A stretch of 64,000 nucleotides of DNA, taken from contig CM038467.1 in NCBI GenBank assembly GCA_021464415.1, forward strand, positions 23,902,011-23,966,010, written 5' to 3'. Below are positions 1 to 10,739 of the stretch, in pieces (within the stretch, counting starts at the first letter, position 1; each line of letters opens with the position of its first letter). This stretch comes from Lonicera japonica. Taxonomy: Eukaryota; Streptophyta; Magnoliopsida; Dipsacales; Caprifoliaceae. The notes under the pieces were generated by a model. It did no database searches, was not told the origin of the DNA, and worked only from the letters and a program-made list of their open reading frames with translations. Position numbers and translations under genes: made by a program.

Positions 1-368
1 AACTTTCATCACCTCGACGTATCATCAATCTTCCACACCTCAGCTTCACATCTTAGCTGGTATGATGTCTCATTTCTCCACCTGACCATCAATTATCCCC
101 CCCAGCGGATCATTAATTCTTATATCAGCCTATATCATAACTTGTAGAAGTTCTCATTTCTTTAACAGATCATCAATCATTATATACCCACCAGATCCCC
201 AATTTTTTCAAACATAACCTTTCAAGCCAAAGCAATGTCCTTATCAAACAGTCACCATCTTACACATTTTGCTAAAGCAGATGGCTCACCCTTCTACGCG
301 GTCGACATACTTCGTTAAAGCAGGGGGCTCACCCCTCTACGCGGTTCAAAGACAACAACGGAATCAAA

Positions 369-625
369 ATCATTGACAAAATCATCCTTGCCTGTGCGAG
401 TACATAGTTTAACAAATAGAGAATCATTGACAGAACTGTCCCAGCTAGTGGGAGTACATCAACTCAATAGCTAATCAAAATTGTAAACGGAACTGTCATT
501 GCCTGTGGGAGTACATTATTTTAACAAATAACAAATCATTGACAGAACTGTCCATACCAGTGGGAGTACACCAAGTCAGAATTGCTAACAGAACCATCCT
601 CATCAAGAGGAGTATAACAGTTTAG
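369..625. repeat. Minisatellite, about 55-bp unit, five diverged copies
   Basis: Copies begin near 369, 423, 479, 535 and 580. Each has a form of 'atcattgacagaactgtcc' (or 'aattgtaaacggaactgtc') followed by a form of 'gtgggagtacat'. Spacings are about 54, 56, 56 and 45 bp. Copies differ at several positions, so the array is not recent. Confidence 0.7.
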
Positions 626-1200
626 CACAACATAGCAAAGCATCGGACGTATCTCCGAGCAGTACCCGAAATCACACATTCATCCACAGCAGATATAAAC
701 AGAATAGCGCGGCATCATTTTTAAAAATAGCACATAAGATTCGTGCGAGTGCCACAAAATGACATATTCTCGTTATCGACCTAGTTTTTTTGCTTCACAA
801 AGAACCTAGGCCAAAAGGGTTTGTGAATACCTTATTTTGCGACCCTCGCAAGAATTTTGATCTCTAGAAAGATGAACATGTATACATGCGCAAGCATTTA
901 TAAATGCATACATACTATATACATGTGATACAGGTCAAAGAAGGAAGCAAAAAGGACAATCGGGCGAGAAATTACGAGAATTACCGAAAACTGTCGGAAT
1001 CGAAAATCGTTAAATCTTGTGAGAGCTTGTACAATGAGATTTCCCCATTTTCGATCATCTTCAAACTTTGAGGTAAATCATATAGTGCCATAAAGAGTAA
1101 CATACTCAAAAATCATCTCAGGTAATCAAATGGAGGCCTTTCCAAATTTCGATCGACCTAAAATTCAGACATAAGCTAAAAAACATATGGAGGGAAAACA

Positions 1201-1780
1201 TATTCAAATTTTAGGAAAATCCAACAGGTACAACTTCACTTGTCGTATGAAAAGTGAGCTTGATGTTCGCGAGTACCTTTTTTATGCAGGAAAAACTCTT
1301 CATACTAATCTGAGCAAACAGAGTCCTTCTTGAACTTCAATCGGCTTCCAATTTTGACAGGGTTTTGAATATTTTTATTTCCAATACATTTTCAAAAATT
1401 AGCATCATCCAATGGCTATGACTTCACGTGTCGTATGACAAGTGGGCTTGTTGTACTCAAGTACCTTTCCTACGCGGGAAAAACTCTTCGTACCAATCTG
1501 AGCAAACAAAGTTTTTGCCGAACTCCGATCAGCTTCAAATTTTGACAGGTTTTAGAAGACTTCTATTTTAAATATATGTTCGAAAATCAGCATCATCCAA
1601 TGACTAAACCTTTACTTGTTGTACAACAACTGAGCTTGTTGTACGTAACTACATTTCCTATGCGAGAAAAACTCTTCGTACCAATCTGAGGAAACAGAGT
1701 CCTTCCCGAACTGCGATCGGATTCAAATTTTGACAGGGTCTAAAAGACTTCTAGTATGAAAAAATCAGCATCATTCAACG
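1201..1780. repeat. Tandem triplication, about 188-bp unit
   Basis: The anchor 'gaaaaactctt' recurs near 1289, 1476 and 1664. Each time it is followed by 'ctgagcaaacagagt'-like sequence, a 'cgatcggcttcaaattttgacagg'-like segment and 'aaaatcagcatcatccaa'-like sequence. The three units clearly diverge, with many substitutions and a few indels. They occupy the end of the LTR-like stretch, just left of the hAT-type insertion. Confidence 0.75.
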
Positions 1781-1854
1781 CTAGAAAGGCTTTGAGATAA
1801 GCTCATAGAGTCCTGGTTACAATCTATTTTCTTGTTTTCCAAGTAATCTACAGC

Positions 1855-2612
1855 TAGGGGTGTTTTCGGTTTCGGTCGGGGTAGAAACCAAGGTACCCAA
1901 AACTCAAACCAAATATAAAAGTTCGATTTCGGTTCGGTTTCGATTTCGGTTTCTAAATCTTCGGAACCCAAACTCGAACCAAACTTTTCGGTTCGGTTTC
2001 GGTTCGATTTTATTCGGTTTTGAAGTATGCTTTTTTTTAAAATCATTTTAACATAAAAATATAATACTAATAGTAATGTAATAATGATTTATATTCAAAT
2101 TAAAGTGATTATTTTTTAGAAACAAGGAGCAACATATAAATACCATATTTTATATTTAATTACAATTTTATTTGTACATTTATAAGAATGAAACACATTA
2201 AATAAAATGATGAATTATTTTTCTATCATGTATGTGATAAAAAAATCTTAGTATTGTGTAGTTAATTAAATAATAAAAGCACGCGCAAATGACAATTTTT
2301 TTAAGATTATCATAATATGCAATTAATAAGAAATATATTCTTATAAAAATGTTATCTTTTTTATATTATAGTATAATTAACGTGTGTCCTTAAAGTATAT
2401 ATTAACATTTTTTTTTCTTATACATAAATTCGGTTCGGTTCGGTTTAGTTCAGTTTTAGACTAGCTTACCCCAAACCCGAACCAAACTTTTCGGTTTCGG
2501 TTCGGTTTTCTTGTTTTTGGTTTCGGTTTTTTTTTCGGTTCGGGATTTTGCGGATCGGTCTGGATCGGTTCGGTTCGTTCGGTCGGTTTTCGGATTGACT
2601 TTAACACCCCTA
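1855..2612. mobile_element. Non-autonomous hAT-type element (GGTTCGG-rich), 758 bp
   Basis: The ends are inverted: left TAGGGGTGTT, right AACACCCCTA. The 8-bp sequence tctacagc sits immediately outside both ends (1847-1854 and 2613-2620), an exact target duplication. An 8-bp duplication plus a TAGGGGTG terminus is characteristic of the hAT superfamily. Both subterminal regions are packed with (T)TCGGTTCGG motifs and their complements, while the centre is plain AT-rich DNA with no transposase. A truncated relative lies at 29787-30190. It is non-coding; the short frames inside it come from the repeat. Confidence 0.85.
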
Positions 2613-2620
2613 TCTACAGC

Positions 2621-2819
2621 TATTTATAGACCCCCTCCATTCATACTTCTTATTAACAATTAAGGGAATTTCGTGGTATACACTAATAGACTCATATTCT
2701 CTCCCTCCACATCATGGTTTTGAAACTTGAAAACTAACTCAATATTTTTATAATGCTCTCTCACAAACTAATATAAATATGGTAGAATATATGAATAGGG
2801 GTAGTTTTTTAAGTTTAAA
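2621..2819. other. Short AT-rich gap
   Basis: Nothing recognisable lies between the hAT-type element and the eroded 3' end of the copia remnant. The missing copia 3' LTR would be expected here, but no copy of the 149-bp LTR at 6380-6528 could be found. Confidence 0.4.
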
Positions 2820-2829
2820 TGAAGACGAA

Positions 2830-3806
2830 GCTTATCAATTTTTCAAAAGTTTGTCTGAATCCTTCTTTCATCGGAGTATCTGACGGCTGACAGGCAGACA
2901 TTCTAATTTAAGTTAATAAATCCAGTGCATATTTTCTATGAGAAAGGAAGATGCCCTTTGATGACAAGGACACCTCAATCCTTAAAAAATACTTTAGCTA
3001 ACTAAGATCTTTCATCTCGAACTCTCAAGTCAAATATTTCTTTAATATTCTTGTTCACGAGGGTTATCCCCAGTGACAACCATGTCATTAACATAAATAA
3101 TAACTGCCGTGATCTTCCCATGAAACTTCTTCAAAAATAACGTATGATCAGAATTACTCTATTTGTAACTGAATTTTCTAATTGATCTGGCGAATCTCCT
3201 AAACCAAGATCTAGGAGACTGTTTTAAGCCATACAAAGATTTTCTTAATTTGCAAACTTTGTTTAGTTATTCCACATAAACATTGTACCCTAGAGGGAGC
3301 TCCATATATATCTCTTCGTCTACATCCTTATACAATAATGCATTCTTCACATCGAATTATTGTAGTGGTCAATCTAGATTAGTCGCTAAAGAGAGCAAGA
3401 CACGCACAATGTTAATTTTTGCCACTAGTATAAATGTCTCCAAATAATCACTCCCAAGTGTCTGGGTGTAGCCTTTCGCTACAAGTCTTGCTTTGAATCT
3501 GTCAATGGTTCCATCTGCTTTATATTTCACTGTGTACACCCATTTGCAACCAACACACTTCTTCCCTATTGGCAATTCAACTATATCCCATGTACCATTC
3601 TTCCTTAGGGATTTCATCTCCTCGTCCATTGCTACTTTCCATTTTAGATCACCCAAGGCTTTCTGCACATTATTAAGAATAGATACAGAAGATAATTGAT
3701 TTACAAATGACTTATTCGATTCAGACAACCTATCGTAAGACACAAATATGCTCATGGGATATTTGGCCTTACTAGAAAGATTAGGTTCATATGTTAGTTT
3801 AGGCAC
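2830..3806 (-). pseudogene. Copia reverse transcriptase remnant
   Basis: An open stretch (3369-3806) shows the classic N-terminal copia RT blocks: NGTWDIVELP, GCKWVYTVKYKADG, RFKARLVAKGYTQ. Downstream, with stops and shifts, come SLYGLKQSPRSWF-like, TAVIIYVNDMVVTGD and a KYALDLLT-like segment near 2.9 kb. The polymerase motif YVDD reads YVND at 3084-3095, a change at a metal-binding aspartate that would inactivate the enzyme even without the stops. It belongs to the minus-strand copia remnant; the missing end would carry RNase H. Confidence 0.85.
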
Positions 3807-4299
3807 GCCTCTATTGATTCGATTAGGGAGTTATTTTTAAGGAGGTTCGTGAGAAAATACTTGAGGATCCAAAGGAGGAACTTGATATTTAGATATGTCT
3901 GAGGGAGACAATTGGTTATTTGTACCAGGCAATGGTAAGCTTGAGGACTGTGGTGAATTTGGCGGCGAACTTGGCGGATTCAGTAGTTGTGATGTCGATT
4001 TTGGGGATACCTCAATTAGCGGTGAACTTGGTGGATTCGGTAGTTGTGGTGTCGATTGTGGGGATACCTCGAGTTGAATTATCTTATCCTCATCTCCGCT
4101 AATAAAATCAAAAGCTTGAACTTCACTATAATTCTGCCCCTAAAGTTCAACCTAATGGAAATACATATTTTCTTTATGAAAGACAACATCCATTGTCATG
4201 TATAATATTTGAATGTGAGGATGATAACACATATACCCTTTTTGAGATGATGAATAACCCACAAAAACACATTTGAGAGCATTAGACTCTAATTTGTTT

Positions 4300-5314
4300 C
4301 ATTGTTCTATCGACAAATGAATAAATGCAACGCATCCAAATATACGAGGGGGCAAATTCGGTACTAGAAGAGCCAATACATCTATGTGGAAGATGTCAAA
4401 TGGTGTTTGAAAGTCAAGGACTGCTGATGAAACATGATTCATCAGATAGACGGCAGAGGCAAGTGCTTCGCCTCAATAAGATGTTGGAGCATTGGCCCTA
4501 ATTAGTAACACACATAGTACTTATAGTAAATGCCCGTTCTTTCTTTCTGCAACACCATTTTGTTGAGATGTATACTGGCATGATGTTTGATGAGGAGTTC
4601 CATGATGCTTGAAATACTCCTGCAATTATGTACTCATGTATTCACCTCCATTATCACTTCGAAGTACCTGAATAGTGGCTTTGTATTGTGTATCGACTTC
4701 TTTATGGAATCTCTTTAACAGAGAACTTACTTCACTTTTAGATTTTATAGGACATACCCATGTCATTCTTGTACAATCATCAATGAAAGTAACAAACCAA
4801 TGAGCACCATTTAAAGACGGAATAGGAGAAGGCCCTCATACATTTTAGTGAATCATCATGAAAGGAACTGAACATTTATTAAGTAATGGTGGAAAAGAGG
4901 TACGATTGCTCTTTGCAAGTTCACAAGTTTTGCATCGAAAAGTAGAGAGTTCAACATTCCTAAAAGTTTTAGGAAATAACCTTTTTAAATAACTAAAGGA
5001 TGCATGACCTAATCGGCGATGCCACAACAAAATCTCATCCTCGGCCTTTTTTCTTGAGTCACATCAGTTTATAGGGCTTGATGTAACTCGTTCGTGCTCT
5101 TCGATGCCAAATTCAAGTAGTACAAGTTTCCTCGCCTAACACCATAAATAATTGTCTTCCTTGTCTGAATATTCTTAAAAACACAATGAGAAGGCCAAAA
5201 ATTAATAATACAATTTAAAACATTAGTAATCTTAGTAATAGACAATAAGTTATTTTTTAGTGAGGGGACTACGAGCACATAATTTAAGTTTAGAGAATCT
5301 GATAAATGAATCAA
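4300..5314 (-). pseudogene. Copia protease-integrase remnant
   Basis: 5069-5314 reads like the segment after the protease (VPSLKNNLLSITK). 4845-5030 is the zinc-binding GAG-pre-integrase block (LWHRRLGHASFSYLKRL, then CKTCELAKSNRTSF). The integrase core follows in broken frames near 4.4-4.8 kb: FVTFIDDCTRMTWV, VLRSDNGGEY and QQNGVAERKN, so two of the catalytic acidic positions are still legible. Several frameshifts and stops separate the pieces. The linker toward RT (about 3.9-4.3 kb) is repetitive and acidic. Confidence 0.8.
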
Positions 5315-5562
5315 TCTTTCCCTAATAATAGGGACTGAATCACCATTAGCTGTCGAAATAAGTTTTTTGATGAGGGGGTAAGAGAGGTGACCTGTCTAGA
5401 ATAGAATGCCATATGATCTGTAGTATCAAAATCAATTATCTATGTATTATTCAAAATAGATGCATAATTTAATACCTTACCAGGTGTCTTAGTGGTTGTA
5501 AGCAATCTCGAACGCTTTTTATCGTTACTTTGATTTGAGCGACAACTCCGAGAATGATCGCA

Positions 5563-5690
5563 CTAGCCTGGATAACCAATTACTTTATAGCACTCCTTAT
5601 TTGAATGCTCGATTTTTTCGCATACGGAACAAGGTGTATACTTTGAATTGGATTGATTCTGGAAGACGTGGTTATAGGCCATTGCATGGA
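5563..5690 (-). pseudogene. Copia nucleocapsid zinc-knuckle remnant
   Basis: The minus strand contains CSVCEKIEHSNKECYKVIGYP, the CX2CX3-4HX4C nucleocapsid finger followed by the GYP motif common in copia gag. The canonical glycine before histidine is replaced (IEH). Little gag is legible upstream, where the sequence gives way to unrelated short tandem repeats. Confidence 0.7.
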
Positions 5691-5726
5691 TTTGTGATTG
5701 AAATTGTAAAACCAAGGTGGACACAT

Positions 5727-5960
5727 AAACTTTTCTGATCAAAATGCAAATCACAAGAACTTCTGAGGTTAAATTGAAAATAACCAAAACTTTTGGGGTC
5801 AAATTATAAATAATGAAAACTTTTGGGTTAAATTATAAATAATCAAAACTTCTGAGTTAAGGCCGTTAAAACTAACGGTGACGGCTAACGCCGTTAACTT
5901 TAACGGTAACGGTTAATGCCATTAAACACGCCGTTAAAGATAACGGTGTTAATGGTGGTG
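5727..5960. repeat. Short tandem repeats and TTAACGGCGTTAA palindromes
   Basis: 5727-5853 holds four copies of a unit of about 33 bp resembling 'aaaacttttgggtcaaatt'. From 5860 to 5960 there is a run of alternating forms of 'taacggcgttaa' and 'taacggtaacgg', which are partly self-complementary. The block separates the zinc knuckle from the LTR of the copia remnant, so it probably belongs to a later, unidentified insertion. Confidence 0.6.
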
Positions 5961-6379
5961 GTGCGTGAAAGACGACGCGACCTTTAGACCGTTCATTAGA
6001 GCGCGTAAGAGGGAGTTTGCGACTGATTTTTGTGGCTTTGAGATCGTCTTGAAGAGACGAACATAATGGTCCAAAATGTTTAAGGATCAGGCTTCTGTAG
6101 ATGTAAATCTGGACATTCGAAGAAAACGAGGATTATGTGGCGCTTGTGAGTGTGTGGACTGGTATTTTGGTCTATTTTTTTGGTGTTTTAATCATCTGGA
6201 GCTAGTAATCAAAATGGTATGTCACAGGTTTAGTTTGAAGATAGTAACGTGAGGATCTGTAGGTTTTGAAGGTTTGTGTTGATGGTGACTGCTTGAGGTT
6301 TGAGGTTAATGAGAATAGTGGCTAGGGTTGATTCGGTATTACTTGTGTAGGGAGGATTAGCCTTCCTATGATACCATCT

Positions 6380-6528
6380 TGAAGGTAGAAGAAAGAGTTT
6401 TGTAATTGATCAATTAATATTAATATAAGAGAGTCTTATTTATAAGATCGTGTAAACAATAAGATACCTAATAAAATAAGGAAACCTACTAACATAAGAA
6501 AACTAAATATATACTAAATATTCTAACA
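6380..6528 (-). repeat. 5' LTR of the minus-strand copia remnant, 149 bp
   Basis: On the minus strand it begins TGTTAGAATATTTAG at 6528 and ends CTACCTTCA at 6380. It is followed directly by AGATGGTATCATAG, a decayed form of the TGGTATCAGAGC primer-binding site complementary to initiator tRNA-Met. Short LTRs of this length occur in some plant copia families. No matching 3' copy was found. Confidence 0.7.
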
Positions 6529-7353
6529 TGATTAACCTGAGTATCATCAAGTGCACTACATTAAATCTAGTTATTTTTAGCCGGAGCCGAATCCATCCAA
6601 ATGATAACTCAATTTGATAAGAGTGGGAGTTCATAATTGTCCTTCCATCGATATTGAAGCTCCTTTTATGGCTTTGTTCCACCTTACAAACCTTAACCCT
6701 ATAACTCCCCGATCTTTACCCTCCATCCCTCTTCCAAACCTCTCACTTTCTTTCCCAATCTTAGTCCCCAATTTTCTCACACCCCCACCAATAATATCCT
6801 AAAAACAAGTACCACATATAGAAACATAAAAAAAATAATAATAAAATAAATTCAAAACCAATAACATTCATTAAATTCCATAAAAGTTGTGGATTTCCCT
6901 TTCAATTCTGATCTACCCCTCGATCTTAAGTACTCATTGGCTTTTGTGAGCCACCAAGGTTTTTCCTTTATTAATCTTGAATCTCCTCTCATCAATGTAA
7001 ATCCCTGGTAGTGTTTATCCTATTTTGTAATTAATTTGATTTCACCTAATTTGAATTATAAACAACTTCTTTAGAGAAAAGAAACAAAAATGAATGACCT
7101 AATTTGAATTCTAGTAAATTTCTTCGGAGAAAAGAAAAAGAAAAAGAATAATATCTACAATTTGAATTCAAATTAATTACACAAATTTTAAACTCAAAGA
7201 ACGTGTAAATGAAAAAAACTGCAAGGGGAAACAAAATCGTCAAGTGACCCATAAATAAAAGTGAAAAACGATTAATCAAAAAAAATAAAATTGTCCTTGA
7301 TTAAAAAGTTGGCCTTGAAACTAATCATTTTAAATGAGTGTCCTTTACTATAA
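6529..7353. other. AT-rich intergenic DNA
   Basis: I see no gene, TIR pair or RNA. There are short repeats of 'cctaatttgaatt' near 7.05-7.15 kb. Confidence 0.4.
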
Positions 7354-7392
7354 CCACCATTTATATATTGTCCTTTATTATGATTTTCTATA
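7354..7392 (+). repeat. 39-bp direct repeat flanking the giant inverted repeat
   Basis: This segment (starting ccaccatttatatattg) is repeated without a visible difference at 9676-9714, where it begins the spacer of the giant inverted repeat. Its right end overlaps the outer end of the left arm. The repeat therefore brackets the left arm as a direct duplication. Confidence 0.85.
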
Positions 7393-8396
7393 AACAATAT
7401 ATAGATATACGGAAAAATAAAAAACAATAAAAAAATACGTTTTTGTTTAATTTTTCAATTTCACATTGGTTGTTATATTATTTGTTCATATCATTAATAT
7501 GGTATATGTATCTATCTCGTACATATATATTAAACTTTCATTACAAGTCTCGAAAATATAAGATATACATTTAATTTTAGGTGCATGCTTAGAAAACTAC
7601 CATGTATCTATTCGAATTTATAAGATATAAATGTTATTATGTAACATTTTTAGCTATTTCAAAAATATAATACATGTCTTGCTTAGTCTAAAGTTTTGAA
7701 CAACCAAAACATAAGTTCAATTGTCATGCTAGAAAAATAAAAATAAAACAGATTGACCCGTCTTGTTTTTTATTTTTTAAAGTCTCTTCTAATAATTTTT
7801 TTGTCTTATTTTAATCTTAGCAAAATATTTGTTTAACAAATTAAACTCAAGGTTAGATATGAAAATATTCCAACTGCGTTTGTTAGTATGATCTGAAGAT
7901 GGTCCAAAAATTAGATTAATGTACCATGAACACCTTCTAGAAGCAACAAACTGTGATGCCCAATAATGTACAAACGCATAAAGTACATTTTTAAATGTTA
8001 CTCAATAATTCATTTTTAATATTTTTGACATAATTATATAGTCACAATAAATTTTAATTAATTAATGTTGATTAGTAGATTTTAAATATATAAATTTTAT
8101 TAAAATTCAAATTTTTTATATAAAGTTATGGCATTTAAATTTTAAACAAAATTATTAGTGCGTGAGAATTTATTATGTGTATATTATTAATAGGAGTGTC
8201 TAACATTTTGATGCGTGTATAAAAAACATTCAAGAGTATACAATAAAAGCACACTATAACTATGTGTACTATTTGATGAGAAAGATGTTGTGAAAGATGT
8301 TAAAAGCTTAAAATGCTAGCTGGGGTAGCAGGAAAAGCAAAAGGCCTCTATGGCTTCTACTACATATATATATATATATATATATATTTTCCTTAT

Positions 8397-8574
8397 GTAC
8401 GATAAATATAATTTGGTTTTGAGAAATAAATATATGCTCAATCCATCTTTATGTAACAACTCCCTATCCCTTCTGCACAACCAGCACGATAAATATACTT
8501 TGGTTTTGAGATATAAATATATGCTCAATCCATCTTTATATAACAACTCCCTATCCCTTCTGCACAACCAGCAC
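8397..8574 (+). repeat. Tandem duplication of about 86 bp in the left arm
   Basis: Two adjacent units begin 'gataaatataatttggttttg' and end 'cttctgcacaaccagcac'. The same pair appears in the right arm at about 10950-11130 in the opposite orientation, so the duplication predates formation of the inverted repeat. Short frames running through it come from the repeat. Confidence 0.85.
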
Positions 8575-8784
8575 ACATTCACCATTTCTCCTCTCCTTCT
8601 ATAGATAGACCCATCTTTACCCCTCTAATATTTCATGTTTCTTTAAGATTATCAAAGTCTATATTTTTCCACTATTCAGTGACCGCCAAGACACAACTAT
8701 GGTATAAATTAATGTTCAAGCTTCATTGTCAATTTTTTTCTGTGTGTATTATTTTATAATTTATATCATATTTATTTTCTGCAG

Positions 8785-9499
8785 GCACAATTCGGTGACA
8801 TCGAAAACTTCTTTACTCAAATAAATGTTAGCCAAGTAGAATGGCTACAAGGAAATATATATAATTGCGTATTAGATTACCGGTACAATGGTTCTTGTTT
8901 TGTCTCTACGAGCACTCCCATGTCTCAATCTTCGTATCAATTTGTAAGTCAATTTCCGTCTGATTATTTGCTAGAAACACCAGGCATGTGTAGGATGAAA
9001 CACCGTCACTATGTGGTAGCACAACGTTTTGATTGCACACTACGTGAGTGGAATGGTATTATATATGATGAACAATGATCATTACTTTACAAGGGAGTTC
9101 GTGACAATCATCTTGTAAGTTAGATTTTTTTATTTTTTTTGGTACGTATATGTTAGGTAAAATTAATGACATTATTTTTACTGGTTTTCCTTAATTAATA
9201 TGCATGTTAACATTTTATTTTTATGTTGTGTAGGGATATTCTCAGAGGCATTTTGTTTATACATTCTAAAAATCGCTCCCCCTGAAATATTTCTGTAGAC
9301 AATGTCTATATATATAGTTGATGGGCGGGCAAAACTTGGCATGATGAACCTACCAAATAACGGGGAAGGGAGTTTACATAATGATATCGTACAATTTTGT
9401 AGGATGATTCGGACAAATTTTACAATCCAAGGGAGGAATAGACCCCCGTATCCAGTGAGGCATTTTCTTGGCATGCTTGACCATGCTTTGGATTCGTAA
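8785..9499 (+). pseudogene. Unidentified spliced gene fragment, left-arm copy
   Basis: I do not recognise the protein. The first exon-like stretch (8785-9114) follows a clean acceptor (ttctgcag) and ends at a strong donor (gtaagt). It encodes a cysteine-, tyrosine- and serine-containing segment, for example NGSCFVSTSTP and QFPSDYLLETPGMC. A 4-bp expansion near 9060 shifts its frame relative to the right-arm copy. A second stretch from 9234, after ttgtgtag, has stops until the block MSIYIVDGRAKLGMM..FLGMLDHALDS ends at 9499. Conservation of splice signals and amino acids in both arms shows a captured or duplicated gene piece. There are no start exon, transposase motifs or membrane segments. 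It could come from an unknown transposon-encoded protein. Confidence 0.5.
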
Positions 9500-9675
9500 G
9501 ACTACTTGATCTACTTGTTTTTCATATTTTAACCACTTATTTTGCATTATATATATATATATATATAATTCCTTGTAAAATATCATTCTAACTAGCTATC
9601 TTCATTACCTATAAAACAAATTATGTGGGGAGCCATGAGAATTGATTTTTTTTTCTCTTTTCAAGGAAAAAATGG

Positions 9676-9811
9676 CCACCATTTATATATTGTCCTTTAT
9701 TATGATTTTCTATAGTTTTTTTCATATTGATTTTTTTAGAATATTAGAAACAAAATTATTCAATATATGACCCTTTTTTCCTGAAGAAAACAAATTATGG
9801 GGAGCCTTCTG
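9676..9811. other. Spacer of the giant inverted repeat
   Basis: The spacer starts with the 39-bp direct repeat also found at 7354-7392, continues through AT-rich sequence, and ends with 'caaattatggggagcc', an imperfect copy of the nearby arm sequence (9617-9634). The mixture of flank and arm sequence suggests template switching when the inverted repeat formed. Confidence 0.6.
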
Positions 9812-10028
9812 TGGCCATTTTTTCCTTGAAAAGAGAAAAAAAATCAATTCTCATGGCTCCCCACATAATTTGTTTTATAGGTAATGAAGATAGCTAGTTA
9901 GAATGATATTTTACAAGGAATTATATATATATATATATTATTTTATTTTAAAACAATAAAACAATATATATATATATATAATGCAAAATAAGTGCTTAAA
10001 ATATGAAAAACAAGTAGATCGAGTAGTC

Positions 10029-10739
10029 TTACGCATCCAAAGCATGGTCAAGCATGCCAAGAAAATGCCTCACTGGATACGAGGGTCTGTTCCTCCCTTG
10101 GATTGTAAAATTTGTCCGAATCATCCTACAAAATTGTACGATATCATTATGTAAACTCCCTTCCCCGTTATTTGGTAGGTTCATCATGCCAAGTTTTGCC
10201 CGCCCATCAACTATATATATAGACATTGTCTACAGAAATATTTCAGTGGGAGCGATTTTTAGAATGTATAAACAAAATGCTTCTGAGAATATCCCTACAC
10301 AACATAAAAATAAAATGTTAACATGCATATTAATTAAGGAAAACCAGTAAAAATAATGTCATTAATTTTACCTAACATATACGTACCAAAAAAAATAAAA
10401 AAATCTAACTTACAAGATGATTGTCACGAACTCCCTTGTAAAGTAATGATCATTGTTCATCATAATACCATTCCACTCACCTAGTGTGCAATCAAAACGT
10501 TGTGCTACTACATAGTGACGGTGGTTCATCCTACACATGCCTGGTGTTTCTAGCAAATAATCAGACGGAAATTGACTTACAAATTGATACCAAGATTGAG
10601 ACGTGGGAGTGCTCCTGGAGACAAAACAAGAACCATTGTACCGGTCATATAACACACAATTATATATATTTCCTTGTAGCCATTCTACTTGGCTAACATT
10701 TATTTGAGTAAAGAAGTTTTCGATGTCACCGAGTTGTGC
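10029..10739 (-). pseudogene. Unidentified spliced gene fragment, right-arm copy
   Basis: This is the mirror copy of the left-arm fragment. The first exon-like stretch runs from 10739 to 10414 on the minus strand, again between ctgcag and gtaagt, and is open throughout. It reads on past the point where the left copy is shifted, ending TREFVTIIL at the donor. The second block (MSIYIVDGRAKLGMM..LDHALDA) is at 10226-10029, again preceded by stops. Differences from the left copy include substitutions such as STPTSQSW versus STPMSQSS. The function is unknown; this copy is the better preserved. Confidence 0.5.

Larger units (their letters stand above)
1..1846. other. Repeat-rich non-coding DNA, probable old LTR remnant
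   Basis: No gene is visible. The stretch holds two separate sets of diverged tandem repeats (listed separately) in AT-rich sequence. Minisatellite-bearing DNA of this kind is typical inside long LTRs of plant Ty3/gypsy elements, and the solo LTR at 21769-29252 has the same style. No TG..CA ends, primer site or coding domain could be placed here, so the LTR assignment is inference only. Confidence 0.35.
2820..6528 (-). mobile_element. Decayed Ty1/copia retrotransposon, 3' truncated
   Basis: Read on the minus strand, the order is 5' LTR (6380-6528), primer site, nucleocapsid zinc knuckle near 5.6 kb, protease-integrase junction, integrase (4.3-5.0 kb) and reverse transcriptase (2.83-3.8 kb). 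This is the copia order, with integrase before RT. All domains are crossed by stops or frameshifts. The RNase H region and 3' LTR are not seen. No target duplication can be given because the 3' end is lost. The element is dead. Confidence 0.85.

Noticed and set aside
8316..8604. Repeated-peptide frames in the inverted-repeat arms
   Set aside because: They run through an 86-bp tandem duplication and a TA microsatellite on both strands; neither strand has other support.
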